Source: a virus. Taken from it: a stretch of 26,345 nt of DNA. The notes under the pieces are model-generated. The model saw nothing but the letters and a program-made list of their open reading frames with translations. It did no database searches and was not told where the DNA came from. The stretch covers positions 1 through 26,345 of IMG/VR virus record IMGVR_UViG_3300050139_000116; one strand, 5' to 3'. Below are positions 1 through 6,753 of this stretch, in pieces; positions within the stretch are counted from its first letter, which is position 1, and each line of letters starts with the position of its first letter. Position numbers and translations under genes: made by a program.

Positions 1-2832
1 ATATGTTCCAGCTGTAATTACTGTTGCACCACTAATAATGCCACCAGCACCACCAGCACCAGCTATACCACCAGAACCACCGCCTCCACCACCACCGCCA
101 CCAATAACAAGGTAATTTATTGCTGCATTAACACTAGCCCCACCAGCTAAGAATCTACCCATTTCTGATGTTCCATTAGAGAATATAATATCAGCACCTA
201 AACCACCTAATACACTAGATGATTTAAGAGTTAGTGTTGATGAAGTTAATGAACCACCATATAGTATTGGTGATGTCATACTAGTAGCCGCAGTATATGT
301 ATTAGCCGAAACAGTTGATGCACTTGTTGCTTGTAATGATGTTGTACCTGTTACTATTAAATTACCATTAACAGTTAATCCAGATACTGTATTAAATAAT
401 ACGTTGAACGTTCCACCAGTATTATTTGTATATGTAAATGTATTATTTGAATATGTAGCACCAGTAACTCTGATATCTGTTGGTAAGTTCAAATAAGTTG
501 TTGCACTTATTATTGGACTATTCATCGAAGTGCTTGCACTCCAATTACCATTACCATCAATTGTTATTGATGAATCTTGACTATTGCTTATACCAGATAA
601 AATTATCATACCACCACCATTAGCAGTCAAGTGACTACCACTATAGTTCATATGTATATTATTATCTTCAGCTTGTATTACTTGTGTATTGAATGTTGAT
701 GCAGTTCCTAATACAGTTACGTTACCAGTAATAGTTACACTACCATTTACTGTTCCACCTGTAATAGGGAAATAATTAGGTTGAATATTTAAACTAGTTA
801 CTGTAAATGTACCACCAGTATTATTTGTAAATGTTTCAACACCTGTTGATGAATTATAAGTTCCACCTGTTGTATAAGTATCTTGAATTGTTAATCCAGA
901 TACAAATGATGAAAGTGTTCTATATTTAACATTACCAGAACTATCTTCAACCAAAATACTTGTAAGACTATTATCATTAGGTATTGTCTTGATATTAAAT
1001 GAATCAACATATGTTGTATTATCAGTTACTCCTGTGATATTAGCTCCTAATACAATTGTATTATTTCCACTAGCAGTAGAACCAGAACCATGAACAAATG
1101 ATGTATTTCCACTTGCTATTGAATTTATACCACCAGCATGACTTGCATATCCCAAGGCTGTTGTAAAATTACCTTCACTATGTGATGATTGTCCAGATGC
1201 AAGTGTTGAATCACCTTCAGCATGTGATATTAATCCTATTGCTTGTGTATTTGCACCTTCAGCATGACTGGCTTCACCACCAGCTAGTGTTGATTCACCT
1301 TCAGCATGAGAACCATCACCTTGTGCTGTTGTTGTATCACCTTCACTATGTGATGATTGTCCAGATGCAAATGTATAACTACCTTCACTATGACTTGATG
1401 TTCCACTGGCTATTGTATAATAACCTTCGGCATGATTATAATCACCATTAGTTGTTGAACCATAACCTTCAACGTGACTTGCTATACCTAATGCTGTTGT
1501 TGATTTACCTTCACTATGGCTTATATCTCCACTAGCTGTTGTTAAATTTCCTTCAGCGTGACTTGTTTGACCTATTGATTTTGTTCCAGCACCTTCAGCG
1601 TGACTTGATATACCAGAAGCTATGTTTAATTGATGTAAAAAACCAAGTGCATATCCACCTTCAACGTGTGAATAATTTCCTAACGCTGTATTATTAATAC
1701 CTTCAGCGTGACTATATATACCACTTGCAAGTGTACCACGTCCTTCAGCATGTGATGTATCACCGCTTGCTATTGATTGAAATCCTTCAGCATGACTATT
1801 GTCACCACTAGCAACATTCGATACACCTTCAGCATGTGAATAATCACCACTAGCTATTGTTTGATTACCTTCACTATGACTAGCTTCTCCACTTGCTGTT
1901 GTACCTTCACCTTCTGCGTGACTATAATCTCCACCAGCAGTTGTTGTAAATCCTTCAGCATGCGCTGTATGACCGTTTGCAAAAGTAGAATCACCTTCAC
2001 TATGACTTGATTGTCCAATAGCAAATGTATAACTACCTTCAGAATGACTGGCTAACCCCATAGCAGTTGTATTGGCTCCTTCGGCATGACTGGCCTCACC
2101 AGATGCTAATGTACCTTCACCTTCAGCAACTGAATAATTACCAGTTGCATCTAATCCAGAATCATTTAGTGCATGAATTGATTGATGTCCTGTACTACCA
2201 CTTATCCAATATGTATCAGCTGATAAACCTGTATTAGGTAAATTAAAATACGTTGTTGCTGATATTGAATCAAATATTGCTGATGTACCAGTTAATCCAC
2301 CCGATAGTATACCACCAGTTAAAGGAAGATAATTAGCTAAATTAATTGAATAAAAACCACTAGTAGCTTGAAATGTTACTCCACTTGGATATAACCCAGG
2401 TATCGAACATACCTCAGCCAACCAATCCAATTGCAACTCAATATCCATGCTCCATCCACCCAACTCATCATCATAATTCTCATAATAAGGCTCAAATCCA
2501 GATTCATCACTTGGAAAAATATCATAAAAGAAATCCTTCCAAATAAATGCTTTTATATCTAAACATGTCTGAAATGAATCAGATAATACACTATTCCTAT
2601 TTGAGACATCTTTAGATATCTGGTCAAGTATTTGTATCTTATGTCGTAATACAATACTATCTTTTCTCAACGTTGATGGTTGAGGTATCACAATCATTAT
2701 TGGATAAACTGCCTCATCTGATACAGATACATCCCATTTAGGACCATAATAAAATGATTTTATTTGACCATGGTCAGTTGCTATGGCCGCAAAGTAATTA
2801 ATGATATTTTGAAGACTAAGTTGTTGACTCAT
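1..2832 (-). CDS. Large tail fibre/adhesin with YadA-head-like repeats (3' end outside window)
   Basis: An open frame of 944 codons starts at ATG 2832 and runs off the window edge without a stop. Residues 1-150 form a globular domain resembling small tail-completion proteins (inference). Then comes a tail-fibre-like motif, YLPLTGGILSGG. Residues about 232-590 hold about 25 copies of a 14-residue unit, SHAEGxxTxASGxx, the pattern of the left-handed beta-roll of trimeric YadA-type adhesin heads. Residues 600-900 are Ser/Thr/Asn/Gly-rich beta repeats. Residues about 907-931 are almost pure glycine, like the glycine-rich domains found near phage receptor-binding tips. It probably forms a trimeric host-recognition fibre on the virion. 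It is the first gene after the large terminase and has its own putative late promoter. The adhesin role is well supported; the N-terminal role is uncertain. Confidence 0.85.
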   Translation of the reverse strand, partial: MSQQLSLQNIINYFAAIATDHGQIKSFYYGPKWDVSVSDEAVYPIMIVIPQPSTLRKDSIVLRHKIQILDQISKDVSNRNSVLSDSFQTCLDIKAFIWKDFFYDIFPSDESGFEPYYENYDDELGGWSMDIELQLDWLAEVCSIPGLYPSGVTFQATSGFYSINLANYLPLTGGILSGGLTGTSAIFDSISATTYFNLPNTGLSADTYWISGSTGHQSIHALNDSGLDATGNYSVAEGEGTLASGEASHAEGANTTAMGLASHSEGSYTFAIGQSSHSEGDSTFANGHTAHAEGFTTTAGGDYSHAEGEGTTASGEASHSEGNQTIASGDYSHAEGVSNVASGDNSHAEGFQSIASGDTSHAEGRGTLASGIYSHAEGINNTALGNYSHVEGGYALGFLHQLNIASGISSHAEGAGTKSIGQTSHAEGNLTTASGDISHSEGKSTTALGIASHVEGYGSTTNGDYNHAEGYYTIASGTSSHSEGSYTFASGQSSHSEGDTTTAQGDGSHAEGESTLAGGEASHAEGANTQAIGLISHAEGDSTLASGQSSHSEGNFTTALGYASHAGGINSIASGNTSFVHGSGSTASGNNTIVLGANITGVTDNTTYVDSFNIKTIPNDNSLTSILVEDSSGNVKYRTLSSFVSGLTIQDTYTTGGTYNSSTGVETFTNNTGGTFTVTSLNIQPNYFPITGGTVNGSVTITGNVTVLGTASTFNTQVIQAEDNNIHMNYSGSHLTANGGGMIILSGISNSQDSSITIDGNGNWSASTSMNSPIISATTYLNLPTDIRVTGATYSNNTFTYTNNTGGTFNVLFNTVSGLTVNGNLIVTGTTSLQATSASTVSANTYTAATSMTSPILYGGSLTSSTLTLKSSSVLGGLGADIIFSNGTSEMGRFLAGGASVNAAINYLVIGGGGGGGGGSGGIAGAGGAGGIISGATVITAGTY
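1061..2135 (-). repeat. About 25 tandem 42-bp coding repeats (14-residue YadA-head units)
   Basis: In translation the unit SHAEG/SHSEG/SHVEG recurs every 14 residues, about 25 times. Nearly every copy keeps S-H-x-E-G and a later A-x-G. One unit, near 1650, is 8 residues longer than the rest (17 residues instead of 9 between successive SHxEG motifs). The edge units are degenerate (SVAEG first, SFVHG last). At the DNA level the copies differ at many third positions, so this is an old array under protein selection rather than a fresh expansion. Confidence 0.9.
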
Positions 2833-2850
2833 ACGATAATTGTTTCTATT

Positions 2851-2874
2851 TATAAATACTTTTTAATTTATGTT
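2851..2874 (-). promoter_or_regulatory. Putative phage late promoter, class B (AACAT-N10-GTATTTATA)
   Basis: On the minus strand AACAT is followed after 10 nt by GTATTTATA, 18 nt before the ATG of the adhesin. The same pair occurs before 8442, 20154, 22684 and 24246. It lies in the 58-nt gap after the large terminase. The promoter role is inferred from position and recurrence. Confidence 0.55.
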
Positions 2875-2890
2875 TTTATATGCCAATAAT

Positions 2891-4219
2891 TTAATGTTCA
2901 AAGAATTGAAATTCACCACCATCTTCACCAATTTCTCTATCTGGCAAATATATACCACCTAGTGATTTATTTATCTTTATTGATTCACTAGGTGCGTTTA
3001 TTGATGAATATATATGATATCCCCCTTGAAGCTTATTCTTTAAATATGAATCCCAAGCAATTGCAATCGACATAACTATATCATCATGCCCACTACTTGC
3101 ATGAAACTTTATCTTACCAGTCTTGGTATATTCAAACACAAAACTATTTAACTCAGCCTTCAATTCCTCATTATTTAATACCCTAATCTCCCTAGAACTA
3201 AAAGCTGATATCAATTGATTGATTATATCTGCCTTGCTATCTGATGTTGTTATAAATCCCTTTACATTGGGTATATTCTTTTTTATATGCTGAATAATAG
3301 GTAACCCCTGGTTATTTTCTTCGACCACCAATTCACGTGGCTTAAAGGTTGAATATACCTTCTCTATCCTTTTTATAAGCTCTGGTGCCTCTAATCCACG
3401 TGCTCTATCCATATATACCATCTCACCCTTCTGATTGAATACACTCAAAACATAATAATCTGTCAATAACGCTATATCAACTCCAATATAATAAGTTTCA
3501 CCATAAATTGGCCCATGTTGCTGATTTAATACCGCCAATTCATATATGTTATTGAATACACTATTACTATCAGTCCACTCAGCTAAGAACTCTTGTGCAA
3601 ATATTCCCTCTGGTAAAGATAACTTAAATGTCTCAATCAGAGCTTTATTTGCCAACGGATTATCATAACTATTGAACTTGAATGACTTGTATCCCTCAAT
3701 ATCCTTATTACCCCTTAACCATAATTCATAGAAAAAGTTCTTTCCTTTAGGAGTTGATATTATCAGTATCTTCTTACCAGCAACCGATAAAGACGGTAAT
3801 ATAATCTCTTCTATCGTCTCTTGCTTGATAAAGGCTGCCTCATCTAGTATAAGGAAGTTTACACTACTACCCCTAAGTGTATCCTCAGATGCTGCTGACT
3901 TAAACTCAATCCTAGCACCATTATGCAGTTCAATCATTATATTTCCCTTGGATTGAATCTTATTCTTAATCAGACCTAATGGTTCCATTATAGATACCAA
4001 AGAACGCCATACAACCTTGGATTGACTCTCGGAAGGAGTAACATACCATATAAGGGCTTTCTCGTTCTTTATAGCCCAATTAAGTGTTTGATACTTGGCT
4101 AGTGTTGATTTACCACTTTGACGACCAGCACATACTACTGTCCAGAAATTTGGTGATTTAGGTGAACAAGCTATATGAACTGCTTGTTGATGTTTATGTG
4201 GTGAATAGTTCAGTTTCAT
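2891..4219 (-). CDS. terL: Terminase large subunit
   Basis: This 442-aa packaging motor pumps DNA into the prohead and cuts the concatemer. The ATPase domain shows Walker A AGRQSGKST (31-39), Walker B LILDE (123-127, with catalytic Glu127) and a coupling motif STPKG (155-159). The C-terminal RNase H-like nuclease shows three acidic patches: Asp248 in GVDIA, Glu300 in LVVEEN, and Asp379/380 in GHDD. Length and motif order fit the Terminase_6/6C families. The start at 4219 has no Shine-Dalgarno. The gene is separated from the small subunit by a 46-aa gene and 370 nt of non-coding DNA, which is unusual because the two subunits are normally adjacent. Confidence 0.95.
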   Translation of the reverse strand: MKLNYSPHKHQQAVHIACSPKSPNFWTVVCAGRQSGKSTLAKYQTLNWAIKNEKALIWYVTPSESQSKVVWRSLVSIMEPLGLIKNKIQSKGNIMIELHNGARIEFKSAASEDTLRGSSVNFLILDEAAFIKQETIEEIILPSLSVAGKKILIISTPKGKNFFYELWLRGNKDIEGYKSFKFNSYDNPLANKALIETFKLSLPEGIFAQEFLAEWTDSNSVFNNIYELAVLNQQHGPIYGETYYIGVDIALLTDYYVLSVFNQKGEMVYMDRARGLEAPELIKRIEKVYSTFKPRELVVEENNQGLPIIQHIKKNIPNVKGFITTSDSKADIINQLISAFSSREIRVLNNEELKAELNSFVFEYTKTGKIKFHASSGHDDIVMSIAIAWDSYLKNKLQGGYHIYSSINAPSESIKINKSLGGIYLPDREIGEDGGEFQFFEH

Positions 4220-4592
4220 GGTTATTTAAGTATTTAATTGCTTCTGATAACATCTTTATGTTTATCCCAAATCTCTGTGTTTATTAGTGTTTTAATCATA
4301 TTTTAGCGACTTTTTTACTGTTTATGGTTCTTAAGGGATTACCAAACGTTTGGCTAAATCATTTACGTAATTCGCTTCGCTCTTACGGCCTTCGGCACGT
4401 AATTTCAAAATCGGCTTCGCTCTTACGGCCTTCGGCACGTAATTTCAAAATCGGCTTCGCTCTTACGGCCTTCGGGCTCGTTGTCTGAAGCTTGGCTGTT
4501 CCAAACTTGCACAAGGTCAGCTTTGAAAAGGCACCTGGTATGTACATATATCTAAATCGGTTTAGGACTCTCATCGTTACATTCAACGCTTA
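4220..4592. other. Non-coding stretch between small and large terminase genes
   Basis: No convincing gene lies here. The stretch holds a 12-bp perfect palindrome CCAAACGTTTGG (4342-4353), GC-rich 40-bp tandem repeats (4375-4475) and a 10-bp palindrome TATGTACATA near 4540. Its composition is clearly richer in GC than the surrounding genes. A 67-codon open frame across it reads mostly repeat-derived sequence and is not credible. Position between the terminase genes makes a packaging (pac/cos) site or an acquired host repeat plausible; neither can be decided here. Confidence 0.5.
4375..4475. repeat. GC-rich 40-bp tandem repeat, about 2.5 copies
   Basis: The block beginning CTTCGCTCTTACGGCCTTCG restarts at 4375, 4415 and 4455, an exact 40-bp period. 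The first two copies continue with GCACGTAATTTCAAAATCGG; the third diverges after about 21 nt. Copies are essentially identical, suggesting recent duplication or selection. Confidence 0.85.
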
Positions 4593-4733
4593 TCAAAGCC
4601 ATAACCTCAGAGCCCTAAGTAGGGTTGATATCGGCTCATACACCAGCATCTTACCTATCACATAGATAATCACTCCAAGTATTATAACTGGTATCATCAT
4701 ACATAATCCAACCATTTGAATGAACTTATACAT
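4593..4733 (-). CDS. Small single-pass membrane protein (46 aa)
   Basis: The ATG at 4733 overlaps the last 8 nt of the small terminase gene, so translation is probably coupled. The protein starts MYKFIQMVGLCMMIPVIILG and continues with a hydrophobic stretch to about residue 28, then an amphipathic tail rich in Leu and Arg. This gives one transmembrane helix. No family is recognised. Given its place in the packaging block it could be a virion or lysis accessory, but nothing in the sequence says which. The tight overlap and clear hydrophobic helix argue that it is real despite its size. Confidence 0.6.
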   Translation of the reverse strand: MYKFIQMVGLCMMIPVIILGVIIYVIGKMLVYEPISTLLRALRLWL

Positions 4734-5223
4734 TGGATTCTTCTGATGTCTTATCATCGGAGATGTTCCCCAAAGGAGTTATATCTATGAAGCTGGTATC
4801 ATCGGGGTCAAACCCGTTGAAATCAAGCTTCTGACTTATCTGTATGTTGGTCACGGTCTTATCATGGTTGTAATAGCCCATCATCTTATTGAGCATATCT
4901 AACACTTCTACCTGGTATTTGTAGTTCTTATCGGCTTTGGCTTGGTCTAATAGAACCTTTAGTTCTTGTACTACCAGGTGTTTCGGTACATGAGCCAGGT
5001 GTTTTAATTGAGATGAGAGGCTGGCAATTGATGCTTTCACTTCTGGTTGCTTTAATAATCTATAACCATTAGAAGATGCAGTACTCTTATTTTTTACCTT
5101 ATATACAGCCATATAAGCATCTGGTACTGACATATTTTTAATAAGCATATTATCAATAAATGCTTGTTGTTTATCATTAAGAACTGATTCTTTTTCTTCT
5201 ATTTTAGTTACTTTATCACTCAT
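4726..5223 (-). CDS. terS: Terminase small subunit
   Basis: A 165-aa DNA-recognition subunit of the packaging machine. The N-terminal signature LNDKQQAFIDNML (15-27), followed by a helix-turn-helix-like segment with PDAYMAVYKVKNKSTASSNG and a third helix RLLKQPEVKASI, is typical of the Terminase_2 family. The middle (about 75-115) is helical and would form the oligomerisation core. The acidic C-terminus probably contacts the large subunit. The ATG overlaps the stop of the upstream homing endonuclease gene (ATGA at 5220-5223). A second, divergent copy of this N-terminus is fused to that endonuclease. Confidence 0.88.
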   Translation of the reverse strand: MSDKVTKIEEKESVLNDKQQAFIDNMLIKNMSVPDAYMAVYKVKNKSTASSNGYRLLKQPEVKASIASLSSQLKHLAHVPKHLVVQELKVLLDQAKADKNYKYQVEVLDMLNKMMGYYNHDKTVTNIQISQKLDFNGFDPDDTSFIDITPLGNISDDKTSEESNV

Positions 5224-5903
5224 TTCAATCGATTTTTTTCTCTTGTTTCACAATATTGTTTTACTATTTCACTAGTTTCTTTTGTTAATCCTTTATTCCA
5301 AGGAGCTCTACCTATTAGTTTATGAACTTTTTTATAAGACTTTTTAAATTCTTCCAATCGTTCATCAGCTAATTCTTCAAGTGTTTTACCAGTTATATAT
5401 GGTTTTCTACCAACGTTAGCTTTTCTCATCTTATCAAGAGTTTGTTCTGAATGTGGTTTTCTATTCTTCTGTGATTGTTTCATTTTATTCCTAGTATCTA
5501 AACTAGGTTTACATCCAGAATACATACCAATTCCACCATTATCTAAGTTAACAAGTTTAAAACCCCAAGCTTTTAATTGTGATATCCAATACATTTCTAA
5601 CTGATAGGCCATATCTTCTGTTAAATCTATCTCAATTTTTTCAGAATAGAATCCATATTTATTAACATAGTTATTCCAATAACCACTTCTACCATGAATA
5701 CTATTTAATCTACTTTTAGAACCCTTTCCAACATAAAAAGGTATATTAGTTATGGGATTATAATGAATATATACATAAAATTTATTTGTCATATTGATTG
5801 TTTTGTTTTTCAAACCATCAACAATAATCTTATTAACAAAGGCTTGTTGTTTGTCAGTAAGTTTAACGGTAGCTGTTAAGCCTGTGTTAGTTGTTTCTTC
5901 CAT
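5220..5903 (-). CDS. GIY-YIG homing endonuclease with a small-terminase-like N-terminal extension
   Basis: The 227-aa product has a GIY-YIG nuclease domain (about 41-125): VYI at 44-46, YVGKG at 57-61, Arg65 and catalytic Glu103. A NUMOD3 DNA-binding motif follows (PHSEQTLDKMRKANVGRK, about 150-167). Residues 1-37 are foreign to this family. They read LTDKQQAFVNKII at positions 15-27, co-linear with the small terminase downstream (LNDKQQAFIDNML, same positions). The nuclease alone could start at the internal Met38 (ATG 5792). The element probably inserted into a small terminase gene and left part of one copy fused in frame. It spreads by cutting related phages that lack it. Confidence 0.88.
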   Translation of the reverse strand: MEETTNTGLTATVKLTDKQQAFVNKIIVDGLKNKTINMTNKFYVYIHYNPITNIPFYVGKGSKSRLNSIHGRSGYWNNYVNKYGFYSEKIEIDLTEDMAYQLEMYWISQLKAWGFKLVNLDNGGIGMYSGCKPSLDTRNKMKQSQKNRKPHSEQTLDKMRKANVGRKPYITGKTLEELADERLEEFKKSYKKVHKLIGRAPWNKGLTKETSEIVKQYCETREKNRLK

Positions 5904-5905
5904 AA

Positions 5906-6034
5906 TTATATTCTATTATCATTTTTAGTTTTAAATCCAATAAGATGTTCTTTTAGTATCATTTTAGCCTTCTTCTATTCAAGCTTTGTTATTTTATCTT
6001 GTAGATGTTTTATCTGTTTATCGATATCTTTCAT
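5906..6034 (-). pseudogene. 42-codon small gene interrupted by an in-frame TAG
   Basis: From ATG 6034 the frame reads MKDIDKQIKHLQDKITKLE, then TAG, then continues KKAKMILKEHLIGFKTKN and ends at TAA 5906, two bases before the homing endonuclease start. Upstream it begins 5 nt after the HAD gene stop. The full frame therefore fits the gap exactly, as packed phage genes do, and both halves look like one helical, Lys-rich peptide. Possibilities are a recent nonsense mutation, amber readthrough, or two tiny genes (19 aa and an 18-aa frame from the internal Met). No amber-suppressor tRNA is visible in the window. Confidence 0.45.
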
Positions 6035-6039
6035 ATTAG

Positions 6040-6393
6040 TTACTTTACGAGTATTGTGTCAATATATGGTGCATTTATGTTTATTTCTTGTAGATTGGCT
6101 AGGGTATCATCCCAGAAGACATCTATTTCGTAATGTATAAGGAATGGTGATTTATCTTGTTGTTGAGTGAATATTACGTTATTTATATCTATTCCTAATT
6201 GATTTGTTATGTTATATACTTCATCACTTCCACCTTCAATAGCTTCATCTGGGAATCTTTTGGTACATATGTATACTTGTTTGTTTAATGATAGTAGATA
6301 TGTTGCTAGGAGTTGATATTGTTTTTTATCTAGCACACCATCAAAATCGAAGCAAAAGACGTGTTTTTTGAAGTTTATATTGGTTGTCATCAT
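6040..6393 (-). CDS. HAD-superfamily phosphatase-like protein
   Basis: A 117-aa (or 116-aa, from the second Met) protein with the compact HAD core. Motif I is DFDG at 16-19 (nucleophile Asp16, acid/base Asp18), motif II a Thr in ICTKR (Thr44), a candidate motif III Lys81, and motif IV WDD (Asp95/Asp96) that would hold Mg2+. No cap domain is present, so a macromolecular or small phosphoester substrate is possible. Its short length resembles phage HAD-like phosphatases, sometimes called 5'-nucleotidase- or PNK-phosphatase-like. The substrate is unknown. Confidence 0.65.
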   Translation of the reverse strand: MMTTNINFKKHVFCFDFDGVLDKKQYQLLATYLLSLNKQVYICTKRFPDEAIEGGSDEVYNITNQLGIDINNVIFTQQQDKSPFLIHYEIDVFWDDTLANLQEININAPYIDTILVK

Positions 6394-6398
6394 ATTGG

Positions 6399-6665
6399 TT
6401 AGAGATAGTTGTATATACCTGTGTTCTTATCTTCAATAGGAGTTGGTATTGTTTTTTCTTCATTACATTCGCAATAAGCCTCAAATTCGCCACATTCTGG
6501 GCATGTTGGTCTTTTATTATCATATAAGATAGATGCGAGTTGTTTTTGTATTTCAGTTAATGTATCAATTCTAGATAAGTCTTCATTTATGTCTAAAAAC
6601 CATGTATTTCCAATTAGTTGGCAATATGAATGTTTTCTTGTTGATATTTTTATATCTAGTTTCAT
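6399..6665 (-). CDS. Small zinc-ribbon-like protein
   Basis: An 88-aa protein starting MKLDIKISTR at ATG 6665, chosen because the start overlaps the preceding 28-aa gene as ATGA. Upstream codons give an alternative longer frame from 6719, which is less likely. Four cysteines, CPEC (55-58) and CEC (65-67), near a Gly/Glu-rich turn suggest a metal-binding knuckle. The N-terminal 50 residues are mixed alpha/beta without a recognised family. The role is unknown. Confidence 0.6.
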   Translation of the reverse strand: MKLDIKISTRKHSYCQLIGNTWFLDINEDLSRIDTLTEIQKQLASILYDNKRPTCPECGEFEAYCECNEEKTIPTPIEDKNTGIYNYL

Positions 6666-6748
6666 TTTGATATTGGTTTGGGTTGAGGTGTTGGGTTGGT
6701 AGGACGAGGTTTTCCACAACCACAGTCTCTATATTGTTTTATTTTCAT
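6662..6748 (-). CDS. 28-aa Cys/Pro-rich microprotein
   Basis: ATG 6748 opens 6 nt after the stop of the ATP-grasp-like gene, and its TGA overlaps the next ATG (ATGA). The peptide begins MKIKQYRDCGCGKPRPTN and ends in a proline-rich tail. The CGCGKPRP segment resembles half of a zinc knuckle. It fills the gap between two genes with no spare bases, which supports it as a real coupled gene. Function unknown. Confidence 0.5.
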   Translation of the reverse strand: MKIKQYRDCGCGKPRPTNPTPQPKPISK

Positions 6749-6753
6749 ATCTA

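Noticed and set aside
1061-2135. Regular 42-bp repeats resembling a CRISPR array
   Set aside because: The period is exactly 14 codons, differences fall mainly at third positions, and there are no spacers; it is a protein repeat.
2851-2874. T4-type late promoter (TATAAATA)
   Set aside because: The T4 core in coding orientation appears only incidentally at this one site; the shared element in coding orientation is GTATTTATA with an upstream AACAT.
4234-4299. A 21-residue frame (MIKTLINTEIWDKHKDVIRS...) just upstream of the large terminase
   Set aside because: Too short to judge, with no overlap or motif support; it could be a leader peptide.
4383-4586. A 67-codon open frame on the minus strand between the terminase genes
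   Set aside because: Half of it is the 40-bp tandem repeat read in shifting frames; composition is unlike the phage proteins, and it does not fit tightly with neighbours.
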